Assembly: GCA_963922495.1 (NCBI GenBank)
Contig: CAWUIH010000017.1
Span: 1 to 29,924, forward strand
Origin: CAWUIH01 sp963922495
Lineage (GTDB): Bacteria > Pseudomonadota > Gammaproteobacteria > Coxiellales > Coxiellaceae
Direction: 5' to 3'
Length of the DNA stretch: 29,924 bases
Below are positions 1 through 8,051 of the stretch, one piece after another. The notes beneath the pieces are model-generated. The model made no database searches and was not told where the DNA came from. It saw only the letters and a program-made list of their open reading frames with translations. The translations under genes were made by a program, and so were the position numbers. The stretch's first letter is position 1; each line of letters begins with the position of its first letter.

Positions 1-7
1 AAATATG

Positions 8-51
8 ACCGTCCAACATCACAATAATAACCGTCCAACTTCAGAATAATA
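8..51. repeat. Two tandem 22-bp repeats, probable insertion-sequence end
   Basis: Two directly adjacent 22-base units (8-29 and 30-51) both begin ACCGTCCAAC and end AATAATA, differing at two positions. A further unit may lie left of the window. Short tandem terminal repeats of this kind are typical of transposase-binding ends of insertion sequences such as the IS21 type. The small ORF at 19-177 runs into the repeats and stops there, as if interrupted by an element arriving from the left. The family assignment is inference because the rest of the element is outside the window. Confidence 0.5.
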
Positions 52-177
52 CGCACTGAGCCCACTTTGTTGCCACAAGGCGACTAAGCGCGCTTGTTCC
101 GCAGCTGGGGTCGGTTTTCTTCGCGATGCAGTCGAGGTTGCGCCAGGTGGGAGCACAACCACTTTTTTGAAATTCAT
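19..177 (-). pseudogene. Truncated small ORF, possibly a transposase-accessory (IS66 OrfA-like) fragment
   Basis: A 52-codon ORF opens at ATG 177 with a good ribosome binding site (AAGGAG, about 8 bases upstream). It encodes a basic, Pro/Ala-rich start followed by the segment ALWQQSGLSAYY. The WQQSGLS stretch is reminiscent of the helix in IS66-type accessory proteins where a Trp-x-x-SGLS motif precedes a helix-turn-helix. After that the frame enters the 22-bp repeats at 8-51 and stops, so the last dozen residues are probably not native. I read it as the 5' part of a mobile-element gene cut by another element. Similarity is weak and from memory only. Confidence 0.35.
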
Positions 178-257
178 ACCCTATCTCCTTCTGATCATTC
201 ACAAGCACTCATGATAAAAATAATTTTATCCCATGTAAGGGGGGGATTCTCGAGGGC

Positions 258-371
258 TTACGTTACTTCGTTTCCATCAGGAGAATCAATAATTTTTGTA
301 ACGGTGGTGTCTGGGAAATTTAAAATTTTGGTGAAAAGCAGGAGAGTTTCCGGTGTGTTATTATTAGCCAT
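258..371 (-). CDS. Small ORF of unknown function downstream of parA
   Basis: A 37-residue ORF starts at ATG 371 and stops at 258. Its product is polar at the start and then reads KILNFPDTTVTKIIDSPDG. That stretch looks like the N-terminal beta-hairpin of some transposases (for example ISL3-type), but this is only a resemblance. There is no clear Shine-Dalgarno sequence. It occupies part of the place where parB would be expected after parA. It may be the leftover start of a longer gene, since the sequence after its stop has no continuing frame. Confidence 0.2.
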   Translation of the reverse strand: MANNNTPETLLLFTKILNFPDTTVTKIIDSPDGNEVT

Positions 372-410
372 CTTGATCTTGTGAACGAGAAATTATTGTA
401 CTATATTCCC

Positions 411-1232
411 TCAATCCACGCAAAAGCGCGAAGAGCCAAAATTTTTATCGGTAGTGACTTTTTCTATAGCCTTTTGATGATCACGAAGAATTTCGCCTGC
501 CAAGGCCAAATAAGCAGATGCTCCTTGGGATTTCTTATCGTAATTCATTACTGGCAAACCATGGCTAGGAGCTTCAGCAAGGCGAACATTACGAGGTATA
601 ACGGTTTGATAGACACGATCTCCAAAATGTTTGCAGAGCTGTTCCGATACTTCAATGGTTAAGCGATTTCTACCATCGTACATTGTACGCAATAAACCCT
701 CTAATTTAAGCGTAGTATTCGTAGTTTTACGAATGCGGTCAATACTTGATAGTAAACTGGTGAGACCTTCCAAGGCATAATATTCGCACTGAATCGGAAC
801 AATAACACTGTCAGCCGCTACTAAGCCGTTGACTGTGAGCATATTCAACGAAGGAGGGCAGTCAATTAAAACAAAATCATAATGGTTTTGGATAGATTGT
901 AATGCATTAAGCAATGAACGTTCTTGATGCGAGCCTTTTAATAGACGAACTTCAGCAACCGTTAAATCACCATTGGCTGGCAACAAATGAAACTTCCATT
1001 CAGTAATGATTAATGCCTGTTGTGCTGTACATTTTTCCAATAAAACATCGTTAATTGTATAATTGACTAACTGTTTATTCACACCACAACCGACTGTAGC
1101 ACTGCCCTGGGGGTCCAAATCAACTAGTAAAACACGACGTTTAGCAGCAGCTAGTGAAGCAGCCAAATTAACAGCGGACGTTGTCTTACCAACACCGCCT
1201 TTTTGATTCGCAATCGCAATAATTTTTGTCAT
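411..1232 (-). CDS. parA: Chromosome-partitioning ATPase ParA (Soj family)
   Basis: A deviant-Walker ParA/MinD ATPase that binds nucleoid DNA in its ATP form and works with ParB bound at parS to segregate newly replicated origins. The 273-residue product has the deviant Walker A motif KGGVGKTT at residues 11-18, the A' region DLDPQGSAT and the Walker B region LIDCPP. It also has the conserved late segment AEAPSHGLPV. Length is normal for chromosomal ParA. The gene follows rsmG on the same strand with only a few bases between them, the usual gidA-gidB-parA order. The normal partner parB does not follow: 1-410 holds transposon-like debris instead. The recF-gyrB parS-like sites in this window indicate the system is or was used. 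Identification is firm. Confidence 0.95.
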   Translation of the reverse strand: MTKIIAIANQKGGVGKTTSAVNLAASLAAAKRRVLLVDLDPQGSATVGCGVNKQLVNYTINDVLLEKCTAQQALIITEWKFHLLPANGDLTVAEVRLLKGSHQERSLLNALQSIQNHYDFVLIDCPPSLNMLTVNGLVAADSVIVPIQCEYYALEGLTSLLSSIDRIRKTTNTTLKLEGLLRTMYDGRNRLTIEVSEQLCKHFGDRVYQTVIPRNVRLAEAPSHGLPVMNYDKKSQGASAYLALAGEILRDHQKAIEKVTTDKNFGSSRFCVD

Positions 1233-1238
1233 TTAAGC

Positions 1239-1868
1239 TCATCCTTTGCCAATCTTGATTTCAACAAGATGTCTTGTTGCAGCCAATCCGGGCACGTTCA
1301 AAGCGTGCACAGTGTTTGGTAAGTGAATTTTCTCTAACTCCTCAGTGGGATAATTTCCTTTCATCAGTATCCATTTTCCGTTTTCAGCTATAAGGTGTTT
1401 ACTTTTTGATACAACTTCTGCAACACATCCCACAGCACGGCACGTAATAATGTCAAATAAAGCTGGAGATACAAATTTCTCTACTCGCTGTTGTACCACA
1501 GAAACATTAGACAGATCAAAGCGAGATACAATATGGCGTAAAAAAGCGATTTTTTTAAATTTACTATCTAACAATGTAATTTTTTTTTGAGAAAGTGCCA
1601 ACGCCAGAGGAATACCTGGGAATCCTGCCCCGGTTCCGACATCAAGTAAAGAATCACCACAGACATAATCTACAATGGATAAACTATCGAGCAAATGATG
1701 CGTCAACATTTGTGACATGTCGGTAATTGTTGTTAAGTTATGAACTTTATTCCATCTTTGCAACTCTTCCAAATATGCCAATAAAATTTCCTGCTTAGAT
1801 CCTGGGATACGTAAACGAAGCTTTGTTATTCCCGATTTCAGTTGCTCGCTCGGACTCAATGGGGCCAC
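1239..1868 (-). CDS. rsmG: 16S rRNA m7G527 methyltransferase RsmG
   Basis: S-adenosylmethionine-dependent enzyme that methylates N7 of G527 in 16S rRNA; its loss gives low-level streptomycin resistance in other bacteria. The 209-residue protein has the family's motif I, LLDVGTGAGFPGIP, and the LTTITD segment in the N-terminal part, both diagnostic of RsmG/GidB. The start is a GTG at 1868-1866, directly after the mnmG stop codon with no intervening base, so translation is probably coupled to mnmG. parA follows 6 bases later. Length matches the family. Confidence 0.95.
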   Translation of the reverse strand: MAPLSPSEQLKSGITKLRLRIPGSKQEILLAYLEELQRWNKVHNLTTITDMSQMLTHHLLDSLSIVDYVCGDSLLDVGTGAGFPGIPLALALSQKKITLLDSKFKKIAFLRHIVSRFDLSNVSVVQQRVEKFVSPALFDIITCRAVGCVAEVVSKSKHLIAENGKWILMKGNYPTEELEKIHLPNTVHALNVPGLAATRHLVEIKIGKG

Positions 1869-3749
1869 CTAGATAACGCGTCGCTTTTTCAAATGAACAA
1901 GCAACAGCGAAATAGCTGCGGGAGTCATACCGGGGATACGTTTAGCTTGACCAAGCGTTTCCGGTTGTGTTTGAATCAACTTTTGGCTAATTTCATTCGA
2001 CAGACCAATGACTTTTTTGTAATCGAAATGATGCCCTAACTTAACGTGCTCGTATTTCTGCTGTCGCGAAATTTCAGCTTGTTGGCGCGCTAAATAGCCA
2101 GCGTATTGTGCCTGGATATCAATTTGTTCAGCCACCAATGGATCGGATACAGCCGGGCCGATAGTAGGTATATTTGTTAATTCGGTATAAATTACTTCAG
2201 GGCGACGCAATAATTGCATGGCAGAATATTCTTGTTCAATCGTTTGGTTAAATTTTTGGGAAAAGGTTTTAGCTGCTACCGTGCCAGGATGCACCCATAA
2301 CTTTTTTAACCGCGATTGTTCTTGTTCAATTTGTTGTTTTTTTAAATTAAACGCTTTCCAACGTGCTTCAGTAACGCAACCTAGTTGATAGCCTTTTTCT
2401 GTCAGCCGTAAGTCCGCGTTGTCCTGTCGCAATGACAAACGCCATTCTGATCGGCTGGTAAACATACGATATGGCTCTTTAGTCCCCGAAGTGGTTAAAT
2501 CATCAACTAATACACCAATATAAGCTTCATTACGTTTTAGTGTCCATGGCTCTTTTTGTTGCGCTCGAAGCGCTGCATTGATACCTGCCATTAAACCCTG
2601 TGCTGCTGCTTCTTCATAACCTGTTGTGCCATTAATTTGTCCTGCAAAAAACAAACCGGGGATATATTTAGTTTCTAATGAAGTAGTTAGATCACGCGGA
2701 TCAAAATAATCATACTCAATTGCATATCCAGGACGTGTGATATGACAATTTTCCAATCCAACTATTGAATGGACGAATTCCATTTGTATTGAATAATCAA
2801 GGCTAGTTGAAATTCCGTTAGGATACACTTCTGGAGAATTCAAGCCTTCTGGTTCCAAGAAAATTTGGTGTGAAGCCTTATCTGCAAAACGCATCACTTT
2901 ATCTTCAATAGATGGACAGTAACGTGGTCCCAGACCTTCTATAGCACCATTATACATCGGTGAAGTGTCCAAACCCGCACGAATAATATCATGCGTGCGC
3001 TGATTCGTATGCGTAATAAAGCAACTGAGTTGCTGCGGGTGCTCATCTGCTGAACCTAAATAAGACATCACTGGCATTGGTTGGTCACCGGGTTGTTCTT
3101 GCAAACGTGAAAAATCGATGCTACGACCATCAATTCGTGGTGGAGTGCCAGTTTTCAAACGAGACACACGAAATGGCATCTCTCGGAGGCGTTGTGACAG
3201 ACGAGAAGCAGCAGAATCACCAGCGCGACCACCAGAATAGTTATTTTGACCAATGTGTATCTGCCCTCCTAAAAAAGTTCCGACTGTTAATACCACCTGC
3301 GACGCATAAAATCGCAACCCCATTTGTGTGACCACACCCGCTACTTGACCGGCTTTTATGATTAAATCGTCAACTCCTTGCTGAAAAATAAATAGATCTT
3401 GCTGTCGTTCTAACATTTTCCGAATAGCTGCTTTGTACAACGCTCGATCCGCTTGCGCCCGCGTCGCACGGACGGCAGGTCCTTTTCGAGAATTCAATAC
3501 TCGAAACTGAATACCTGCTACATCGGTGGCAGTAGCCATTGCTCCACCAAGCGCATCGACTTCTTTGACTAAGTGGCTTTTACCGATGCCTCCGATGGCA
3601 GGATTACAAGACATCTGTCCTAAGGTTTCGATGTTATGAGTGAGCAATAGAGTACGAACACCCATGCGGGCACAGGCTAGCGCTGCTTCAGTACCTGCGT
3701 GACCGCCACCCACCACAATGACATCAAATCGTTGTTCACTTTTTCTCAT
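1869..3749 (-). CDS. mnmG: tRNA uridine-5-carboxymethylaminomethyl modification enzyme MnmG (GidA)
   Basis: FAD-dependent subunit that with MnmE installs the carboxymethylaminomethyl group on U34 of several tRNAs, using glycine or ammonium and a methylene-tetrahydrofolate donor. The 626-residue protein begins with the dinucleotide-binding motif GGGHAGTEAA (residues 14-23). It carries the conserved CNPAIGGIGKSH segment (about 48-59), the GTFLGG segment and the C-terminal helical region with LSNE. Length is typical (E. coli 629). It heads the mnmG-rsmG-parA group. Its partner mnmE is just upstream on the same strand, separated by 92 bases in which I see no convincing terminator. Confidence 0.97.
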   Translation of the reverse strand: MRKSEQRFDVIVVGGGHAGTEAALACARMGVRTLLLTHNIETLGQMSCNPAIGGIGKSHLVKEVDALGGAMATATDVAGIQFRVLNSRKGPAVRATRAQADRALYKAAIRKMLERQQDLFIFQQGVDDLIIKAGQVAGVVTQMGLRFYASQVVLTVGTFLGGQIHIGQNNYSGGRAGDSAASRLSQRLREMPFRVSRLKTGTPPRIDGRSIDFSRLQEQPGDQPMPVMSYLGSADEHPQQLSCFITHTNQRTHDIIRAGLDTSPMYNGAIEGLGPRYCPSIEDKVMRFADKASHQIFLEPEGLNSPEVYPNGISTSLDYSIQMEFVHSIVGLENCHITRPGYAIEYDYFDPRDLTTSLETKYIPGLFFAGQINGTTGYEEAAAQGLMAGINAALRAQQKEPWTLKRNEAYIGVLVDDLTTSGTKEPYRMFTSRSEWRLSLRQDNADLRLTEKGYQLGCVTEARWKAFNLKKQQIEQEQSRLKKLWVHPGTVAAKTFSQKFNQTIEQEYSAMQLLRRPEVIYTELTNIPTIGPAVSDPLVAEQIDIQAQYAGYLARQQAEISRQQKYEHVKLGHHFDYKKVIGLSNEISQKLIQTQPETLGQAKRIPGMTPAAISLLLVHLKKRRVI

Positions 3750-3841
3750 AACGGGCGCATTTTAACACAGTTTTACTACTCATTTGCCTCATGATTTGAT
3801 ATGAATCAACAAATCAAGTAGCCTAATTGTGCCCTTGACGG

Positions 3842-5269
3842 CTATTTTCCAATACAAAACTCCGAAAAAATTTTACCCAGCAGATCATCTGAGGTAAATT
3901 CACCCGTGATTTCTCCTAAAGCTCGTTGAGCATGTCGTAAATCTTCCGCCACCAACTCTGGCGCATTATAAATTCTTAACTGGTTTAATCCAGTTTTTAG
4001 TGCATGATGTACACGCTTAAGCGCATCAATGTGCCGACGCCTCGCCATAAATTTACCCTGTGTGGTTTGATTAAGACCTGCTGCCTTCTTAATAGCTGCT
4101 CGCAATAAATCCACACCCATCCCTGTTTTAGCTGACAAACTAATAACAACCGGCGAGCCGGATATCACTCTCGCTTCTTCAGAAATTAAATCGATTTTAT
4201 TTCTGATGACTATGTCTGGGGCTTTGCATAAATGCTGGAAACGTTCACCCTGATCCTCGCGTGTTGTATCCACCACATACAACACCAAATTTGCCTGTGA
4301 AATCACTTGTTGCGCACGCCGAATTCCCTCTTGCTCTACCACATCATGACTATCACGCAAGCCTGCTGTATCGCTGATATGTACTGGCATTCCATCAATA
4401 TGAATAGTTTCACGTAAAATATCACGGGTGGTGCCTGCAATATCGGTAACTATAGCGCGCTCATCACCGCTTAATTGGTTGAGCAAACTGGATTTACCCA
4501 CGTTTGGCTCACCGGCAATCACCACATGAATACCTTCTCGCAACAACACACCTTGTTTCGCATTTTTTAAAATATCCTCAACAAAATGAATTACACTAGA
4601 AATATCTTTTTCTATGGTTGAATGAGAAATAAAGTCAATTTCTTCTTCTGGAAAATCTATCGCTGCCTCAATGTAAACACGTAACGCAATCACTTCATCA
4701 AGCAACTCGTGTATTGTTTTGGAAAATTCCCCCTGCAACGAGGACAATGCGGAACGAGCCGCTTCTTTAGAACTAGCATCGATTAAATCAGCAATCGCTT
4801 CAGCCTGAGCCAAATCGAGTTTATCATTCAAAAAAGCGCGTTCAGTGAATTCCCCAGGTCTTGCCAGGCGAGCGCCTAGTGCAATAATTACTTTGATCAG
4901 CTGATCAACCACGACTGGGCCACCATGACCATGAAATTCCACCACATCCTCTCCGGTAAAAGAGTAAGGCTTCTTGAAATAAAGGACTATTCCAGAATCG
5001 ATTTGCTGTCGAGATTGATCATAAAATGTAGACAATGTCGCCAAACGTGGCTGCGGTAATTGACCGATAATTTTTTCAGTAATGGATGTTGCCAGAGAGC
5101 CAGATATACGCACAATTGCGATGCCTCCTCTTCCAGAAGGGGTCGATTGAGCGACGATTGTGTCATCGTCAATTGCGATATTTTCTTTTTGTGCGTCTGG
5201 CTTGTTTTTTGGCTTTGTGTGCATCGTAGGTTTTGTTGACATACCATTGTTGTAGCGTTTGTACGACAT
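3842..5269 (-). CDS. mnmE: tRNA modification GTPase MnmE (TrmE)
   Basis: Potassium-dependent GTPase partner of MnmG in wobble-uridine modification. Counting from Met at 5269, the folate-binding N-terminal domain shows TGEDVVEFHGHGG (105-117). The G domain has GEPNVGKSS (253-261), DIAGTTRD (276-283), DTAG (300-303) and NKID (357-360). The protein ends with the invariant FCIGK containing the essential cysteine. The family normally begins only about 5 residues before DTIVA, so the 35 lysine/asparagine-rich residues ahead of it here are an odd extension. They overlap the 3' end of yidC. ATG at 5242 or 5224 are equally plausible starts, and none has a clear Shine-Dalgarno sequence. The function is certain; the start is not. 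Confidence 0.95.
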   Translation of the reverse strand: MSYKRYNNGMSTKPTMHTKPKNKPDAQKENIAIDDDTIVAQSTPSGRGGIAIVRISGSLATSITEKIIGQLPQPRLATLSTFYDQSRQQIDSGIVLYFKKPYSFTGEDVVEFHGHGGPVVVDQLIKVIIALGARLARPGEFTERAFLNDKLDLAQAEAIADLIDASSKEAARSALSSLQGEFSKTIHELLDEVIALRVYIEAAIDFPEEEIDFISHSTIEKDISSVIHFVEDILKNAKQGVLLREGIHVVIAGEPNVGKSSLLNQLSGDERAIVTDIAGTTRDILRETIHIDGMPVHISDTAGLRDSHDVVEQEGIRRAQQVISQANLVLYVVDTTREDQGERFQHLCKAPDIVIRNKIDLISEEARVISGSPVVISLSAKTGMGVDLLRAAIKKAAGLNQTTQGKFMARRRHIDALKRVHHALKTGLNQLRIYNAPELVAEDLRHAQRALGEITGEFTSDDLLGKIFSEFCIGK

Positions 5270-6890
5270 TATTGGTCAGCCAGTAAAGTACTAACCCTGC
5301 TGGAAAATTAATAAAAAACACCGTAAATATAACTGGTAATATCCACATCATTTTTTGCTGTGTTGGATCAGTTGAGGTGGGAGACAACCATTGCTGTGCC
5401 AACATACTCACACCCATCAAAATCGGTAAGATATAATAGGGATCTTTCATCGATAAATCATGAACCCAGAAAATAAAGGGGGCTTGTCTTAATTGAACAC
5501 TTTCTACAATAACATAGTAGAAAGCAATAAATACTGGAATTTGAATCACCATAGGTAAACAACCACCAATAGGATTCACTTTTTCTTTTCGATATAGCTC
5601 CATCGTAGCCTGACTCAGACCTTGACGATCATCGCCATAACGTTGCTTTAGCTGTTCCATACGGGGCTGTAATTCACGCATACGCGCCATGGAGCGAAAA
5701 CTACTGGCAGAAAACCAATAAAATACCATTTTAATCAAAAAGGTAGTGATCATAATAGTCCAGCCCCAATTTCCGATAAAGCGATCTATGGCGCTCATAA
5801 TCCAAAATAATAAGATCGAAATTGGGAATAACCATCCGTAATCGATTGTACGATCCAGGCCAGGCGCAATTGCTGCCAATCGATGACGTATTTCAGGACC
5901 AACGTAAAAAGTAGAGTTTTCCGTCGCTGCTGCGCCATTGGCTAAGGTCATTTTTGGACTGATAAACCCTAAAACAAAAATGTCCTGCTGTCCTAAAGAC
6001 GCTGGGATTATGTGTGAAAAATAGTGATAACCTCGTTGGCTATTTCCAGGTATCCAGGCGGAAAGAAAATAACGTTGTTGCATCGCTATCCAACCATTCA
6101 TAATATTTTCATTGACTGGCGTTTTTTGTAAAGTTTTGTAAGGTAGTTTATGGTAACGAATTTGCGGACTAGAGATGGCACCACCATCGTAGGAACGATT
6201 GTAAAAATGATGACTGGCAGTAGAGGGTTGACGCCGTAAAATTTGTGAAAATACACTTCCTGTCCAGCTACGACCACTACGATTCAAGATTTGATAATCA
6301 ACACCGATACTATAGTGATCTCGCTGGAAACGATAAATCTTGGTAACCCTTAAGCCATCGCGTGTGGTGCCAGTTAATCGGACGACTAACACATTAACAC
6401 CACCTTGCAACACATAATTACGTTTGGCGCTAGTATAACGAATGGGGTGATTTCCACTAGTAGTTGGCCCTGTTTGCGCAACATAGTAATCAGCTGGAGT
6501 TGTACTCAATATGGCAATCGGTGATTTATTTTGTAACGATTCCGGATACTTATTCAGTTTAGCAGAGATAATATTACCACCGTGACTGTCGATGATGATA
6601 TCAAGGAGATCTGTTTTCACGGTAATCATCCGGGTAGCAGATACCTTCTGTCGCTGAAGTGAATGTTTCGCTACGTTCCTTGTATGATCTGAAATCCCTG
6701 GTGTAAATGACGGCGGTGTGTAAGAAACGTTCGTGTTATCTTGGCTCGAACGAGAGCTTGGAGACAAGTTGGAGTGAGTGGCCGACGCCATCTGTACTTT
6801 CTGAGGGGGATAATCATGCTGCCAAAGATTAAATAGAATCACAGCCAACACAGCAACAATAATATAAATTATAACTCTCTTAATGTCCAT
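5169..6890 (-). CDS. yidC: Membrane protein insertase YidC
   Basis: Inner-membrane insertase and chaperone that works with SecYEG or alone. Start ATG at 6890 was chosen because it shares one base with the yidD stop (TAATG) and gives the standard beginning MDIKRVIIYIIV, the first transmembrane helix; an upstream in-frame Met would add 20 residues encoded within yidD. The 573-residue product has the large periplasmic domain (about residues 40-340), then the conserved five-helix core including KVNPIGGCLPMVIQIPVF and FPAGLVLYWLTNN. It ends in a strongly basic cytoplasmic tail (KKQARRTKRKYRN) suited to ribosome contact. It lies in the rpmH-rnpA-yidD-yidC-mnmE operon and its 3' end overlaps the annotated mnmE frame. 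Confidence 0.96.
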   Translation of the reverse strand: MDIKRVIIYIIVAVLAVILFNLWQHDYPPQKVQMASATHSNLSPSSRSSQDNTNVSYTPPSFTPGISDHTRNVAKHSLQRQKVSATRMITVKTDLLDIIIDSHGGNIISAKLNKYPESLQNKSPIAILSTTPADYYVAQTGPTTSGNHPIRYTSAKRNYVLQGGVNVLVVRLTGTTRDGLRVTKIYRFQRDHYSIGVDYQILNRSGRSWTGSVFSQILRRQPSTASHHFYNRSYDGGAISSPQIRYHKLPYKTLQKTPVNENIMNGWIAMQQRYFLSAWIPGNSQRGYHYFSHIIPASLGQQDIFVLGFISPKMTLANGAAATENSTFYVGPEIRHRLAAIAPGLDRTIDYGWLFPISILLFWIMSAIDRFIGNWGWTIMITTFLIKMVFYWFSASSFRSMARMRELQPRMEQLKQRYGDDRQGLSQATMELYRKEKVNPIGGCLPMVIQIPVFIAFYYVIVESVQLRQAPFIFWVHDLSMKDPYYILPILMGVSMLAQQWLSPTSTDPTQQKMMWILPVIFTVFFINFPAGLVLYWLTNNVVQTLQQWYVNKTYDAHKAKKQARRTKRKYRN

Positions 6891-7153
6891 TACGCTGACT
6901 TTCTTCTTTGTGGAACTGGATCTAAGCCACCTTGATGCAATGGATGGCAACGTAAAATACGCCTCATGATCAGATATAGCCCTTTTAGAACCCCAAAACG
7001 AGCTAAAGCATCAATAGCATAGCGAGAGCAACTGGGGTGAAAGCGACAGCATCGTCCGAAATGAGGACTTATAATCATACGATAAACTTTGATAAGATTG
7101 ATTAAGGCAATCTGTATCGTATAATTAATTGATTGAACAGTTTTTTTAAGCAT
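6890..7153 (-). CDS. yidD: Membrane protein insertion efficiency factor YidD
   Basis: Small protein that assists YidC-dependent membrane insertion. The 87-residue product has the complete family signature: CRFHPSCSRYAIDAL, then RRILRCHP, then GGLDPVP. It begins with an amphipathic helix rich in Ile and Leu. It overlaps the end of rnpA by about 52 bases and overlaps the start of yidC by one base, the compact arrangement typical of this operon. Confidence 0.95.
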   Translation of the reverse strand: MLKKTVQSINYTIQIALINLIKVYRMIISPHFGRCCRFHPSCSRYAIDALARFGVLKGLYLIMRRILRCHPLHQGGLDPVPQRRKSA

Positions 7154-7455
7154 ACAGCTAATTCGTGTTTATTGGCTTCTGATGATCCATTTTTTGCAAT
7201 AACCACCAGGTCAACTGCAGGTAAATCGTTTTTCTGGTTACGAAAAACCTCTTTAATTAAGCGCTTAACTCGATTTCGGTTAACCGCGTTACCGACTTGC
7301 TTTTTACTAGCAACAGTACCAATTCTTGCATGATTGAACTGGTTCTGAAGATAATAAACAACAAAAAAGCTTCCATTTATCCGCTGTCTTTTGACATAAA
7401 CGCATTTATAATCTGCTGAATCTCGAACTCGCCAGTGATAAGAGAAACTTCCCAT
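7102..7455 (-). CDS. rnpA: Ribonuclease P protein component
   Basis: Protein subunit of RNase P, which with the RNA subunit (not in this window) matures tRNA 5' ends. The 117-residue basic protein has the RNR signature in the stretch VGNAVNRNRVKRLIKE and the conserved aromatic N-terminal part. The start codon ATG at 7455 is directly next to the rpmH stop, so the two are probably translated in sequence from one message. Confidence 0.93.
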   Translation of the reverse strand: MGSFSYHWRVRDSADYKCVYVKRQRINGSFFVVYYLQNQFNHARIGTVASKKQVGNAVNRNRVKRLIKEVFRNQKNDLPAVDLVVIAKNGSSEANKHELAVCLKKLFNQLIIRYRLP

Positions 7456-7590
7456 TTAACCGGCGAGACTTTTTCTACCTTTCGCACGACGTCGATTGAT
7501 TACTTTACGACCTCCTTTAGTCGCCATGCGGGCGCGAAAGCCATGGGTACGTGCTCGTCGCAAATTGCTAGGTTGGTATGTGCGTTTCAT
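7456..7590 (-). CDS. rpmH: 50S ribosomal protein L34
   Basis: A 44-residue very basic ribosomal protein found by reading the minus strand. It begins MKRTYQPSNLRRARTHGFRA and continues with the family core RMATKGGRKVINRRRAKGR before ending SLAG. Length and sequence match bacterial L34 along its whole length. It is the first gene of the rpmH-rnpA-yidD-yidC-mnmE operon. A near-consensus promoter lies 40-70 bases upstream, and one of the DnaA boxes overlaps that promoter's -10 element. Confidence 0.97.
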   Translation of the reverse strand: MKRTYQPSNLRRARTHGFRARMATKGGRKVINRRRAKGRKSLAG

Positions 7591-7625
7591 TGATCAAACC
7601 TGCTGTGTTAATAAAGTTACACGAC

Positions 7626-7634
7626 TGTGGATAA
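7626..7634 (-). promoter_or_regulatory. DnaA box (perfect) overlapping rpmH -10
   Basis: Reads TTATCCACA on the minus strand, identical to the strong consensus DnaA box. It overlaps the -10 element of the rpmH promoter, so DnaA binding here could also repress that operon. Confidence 0.7.
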
Positions 7635-7659
7635 TAGATGAGAGGGGGGGTATTGTCAA
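7631..7659 (-). promoter_or_regulatory. Sigma-70 promoter of the rpmH operon
   Basis: On the minus strand TTGACA (7659-7654) is followed by a 17-base spacer and TATTAT (7636-7631). The -35 is perfect and the -10 matches five of six positions, giving a leader of roughly 35 bases before the rpmH ATG. The spacer contains an unusual run of seven C residues (G on the plus strand, 7644-7650). Confidence 0.75.
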
Positions 7660-7677
7660 CGATAAAAGCCCGCCAAT

Positions 7678-7686
7678 ATATCCACA
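7678..7686 (+). promoter_or_regulatory. DnaA box (one mismatch)
   Basis: Reads ATATCCACA, one base different from the strong consensus. It sits about 45 bases from the perfect box at 7626 and in the opposite orientation. Confidence 0.5.
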
Positions 7687-7928
7687 ACTTATTAACAAGT
7701 TACACTTTGCGGCTTATCATGTATATTAATACTATTAATTAAATTAAAATATATGATAGTGGTAATAGTAGTGTTTGTGAATATTGGGGATAGATTTATA
7801 ATCAAATATAAATCAAAAAGTTAATTACTATCTTCTTGTTTGTAATTGTGAGCACTTCCAGTTACAAAGTTGTGTCAAGTTGTGGGCAACTTAATGTCCA
7901 AAAGCTTTTCTCATAACTTTATGACAGC

Positions 7929-7937
7929 TTATCCACA
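7929..7937 (+). promoter_or_regulatory. DnaA box (perfect)
   Basis: Reads TTATCCACA on the plus strand. It lies on the far side of the AT-rich stretch from the two boxes at 7626 and 7678, so the three frame the most easily melted part of the region. Confidence 0.65.
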
Positions 7938-7980
7938 TATTTGTACAATACCTGAATGATCTCATTGTTGGTTATGAATC

Positions 7981-8011
7981 TTCACACAGTTCTTTAAACT
8001 CCTGTTATAAT
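7981..8011 (+). promoter_or_regulatory. Probable promoter of the usp gene
   Basis: TTCACA (7981-7986) and a perfect TATAAT (8006-8011) are separated by 19 bases, about 40 bases before the usp start codon. The -10 is strong and the spacer is longer than ideal. Confidence 0.5.
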
Positions 8012-8051
8012 CAGTGATAATTTTGTCAACTTTAATTGGAAGGTGGTCAAT

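Larger units (their letters stand above)
7591..8051. other. AT-rich intergenic region with DnaA boxes, candidate oriC
   Basis: About 460 bases without a gene between rpmH and the usp gene. It contains two perfect DnaA boxes TTATCCACA (7626-7634 on the minus strand, 7929-7937 on the plus strand), one single-mismatch box ATATCCACA (7678-7686) and a very AT-rich core at about 7720-7860. In many gammaproteobacteria oriC lies between rpmH and dnaA, so position and content fit an origin. Against it: dnaA itself is 17 kb away, and the genes on both sides run in the same direction. It could be a relic. Cumulative GC skew would decide. Confidence 0.5.

Noticed and set aside
94..384. Plus-strand ORF of 96 codons near the left edge
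   Set aside because: It has no ribosome binding site and no recognisable composition, and it lies opposite two minus-strand ORFs, one of which has a strong Shine-Dalgarno sequence.
3077..3331. Plus-strand ORF inside mnmG
   Set aside because: The opposite strand is a fully conserved MnmG sequence, and the ORF product has no recognisable features.
7591..8051. Possible CRISPR or tRNA in the AT-rich gap
   Set aside because: No regularly spaced repeats and no cloverleaf or CCA-ending structure could be found; DnaA boxes and promoters explain the visible signals.
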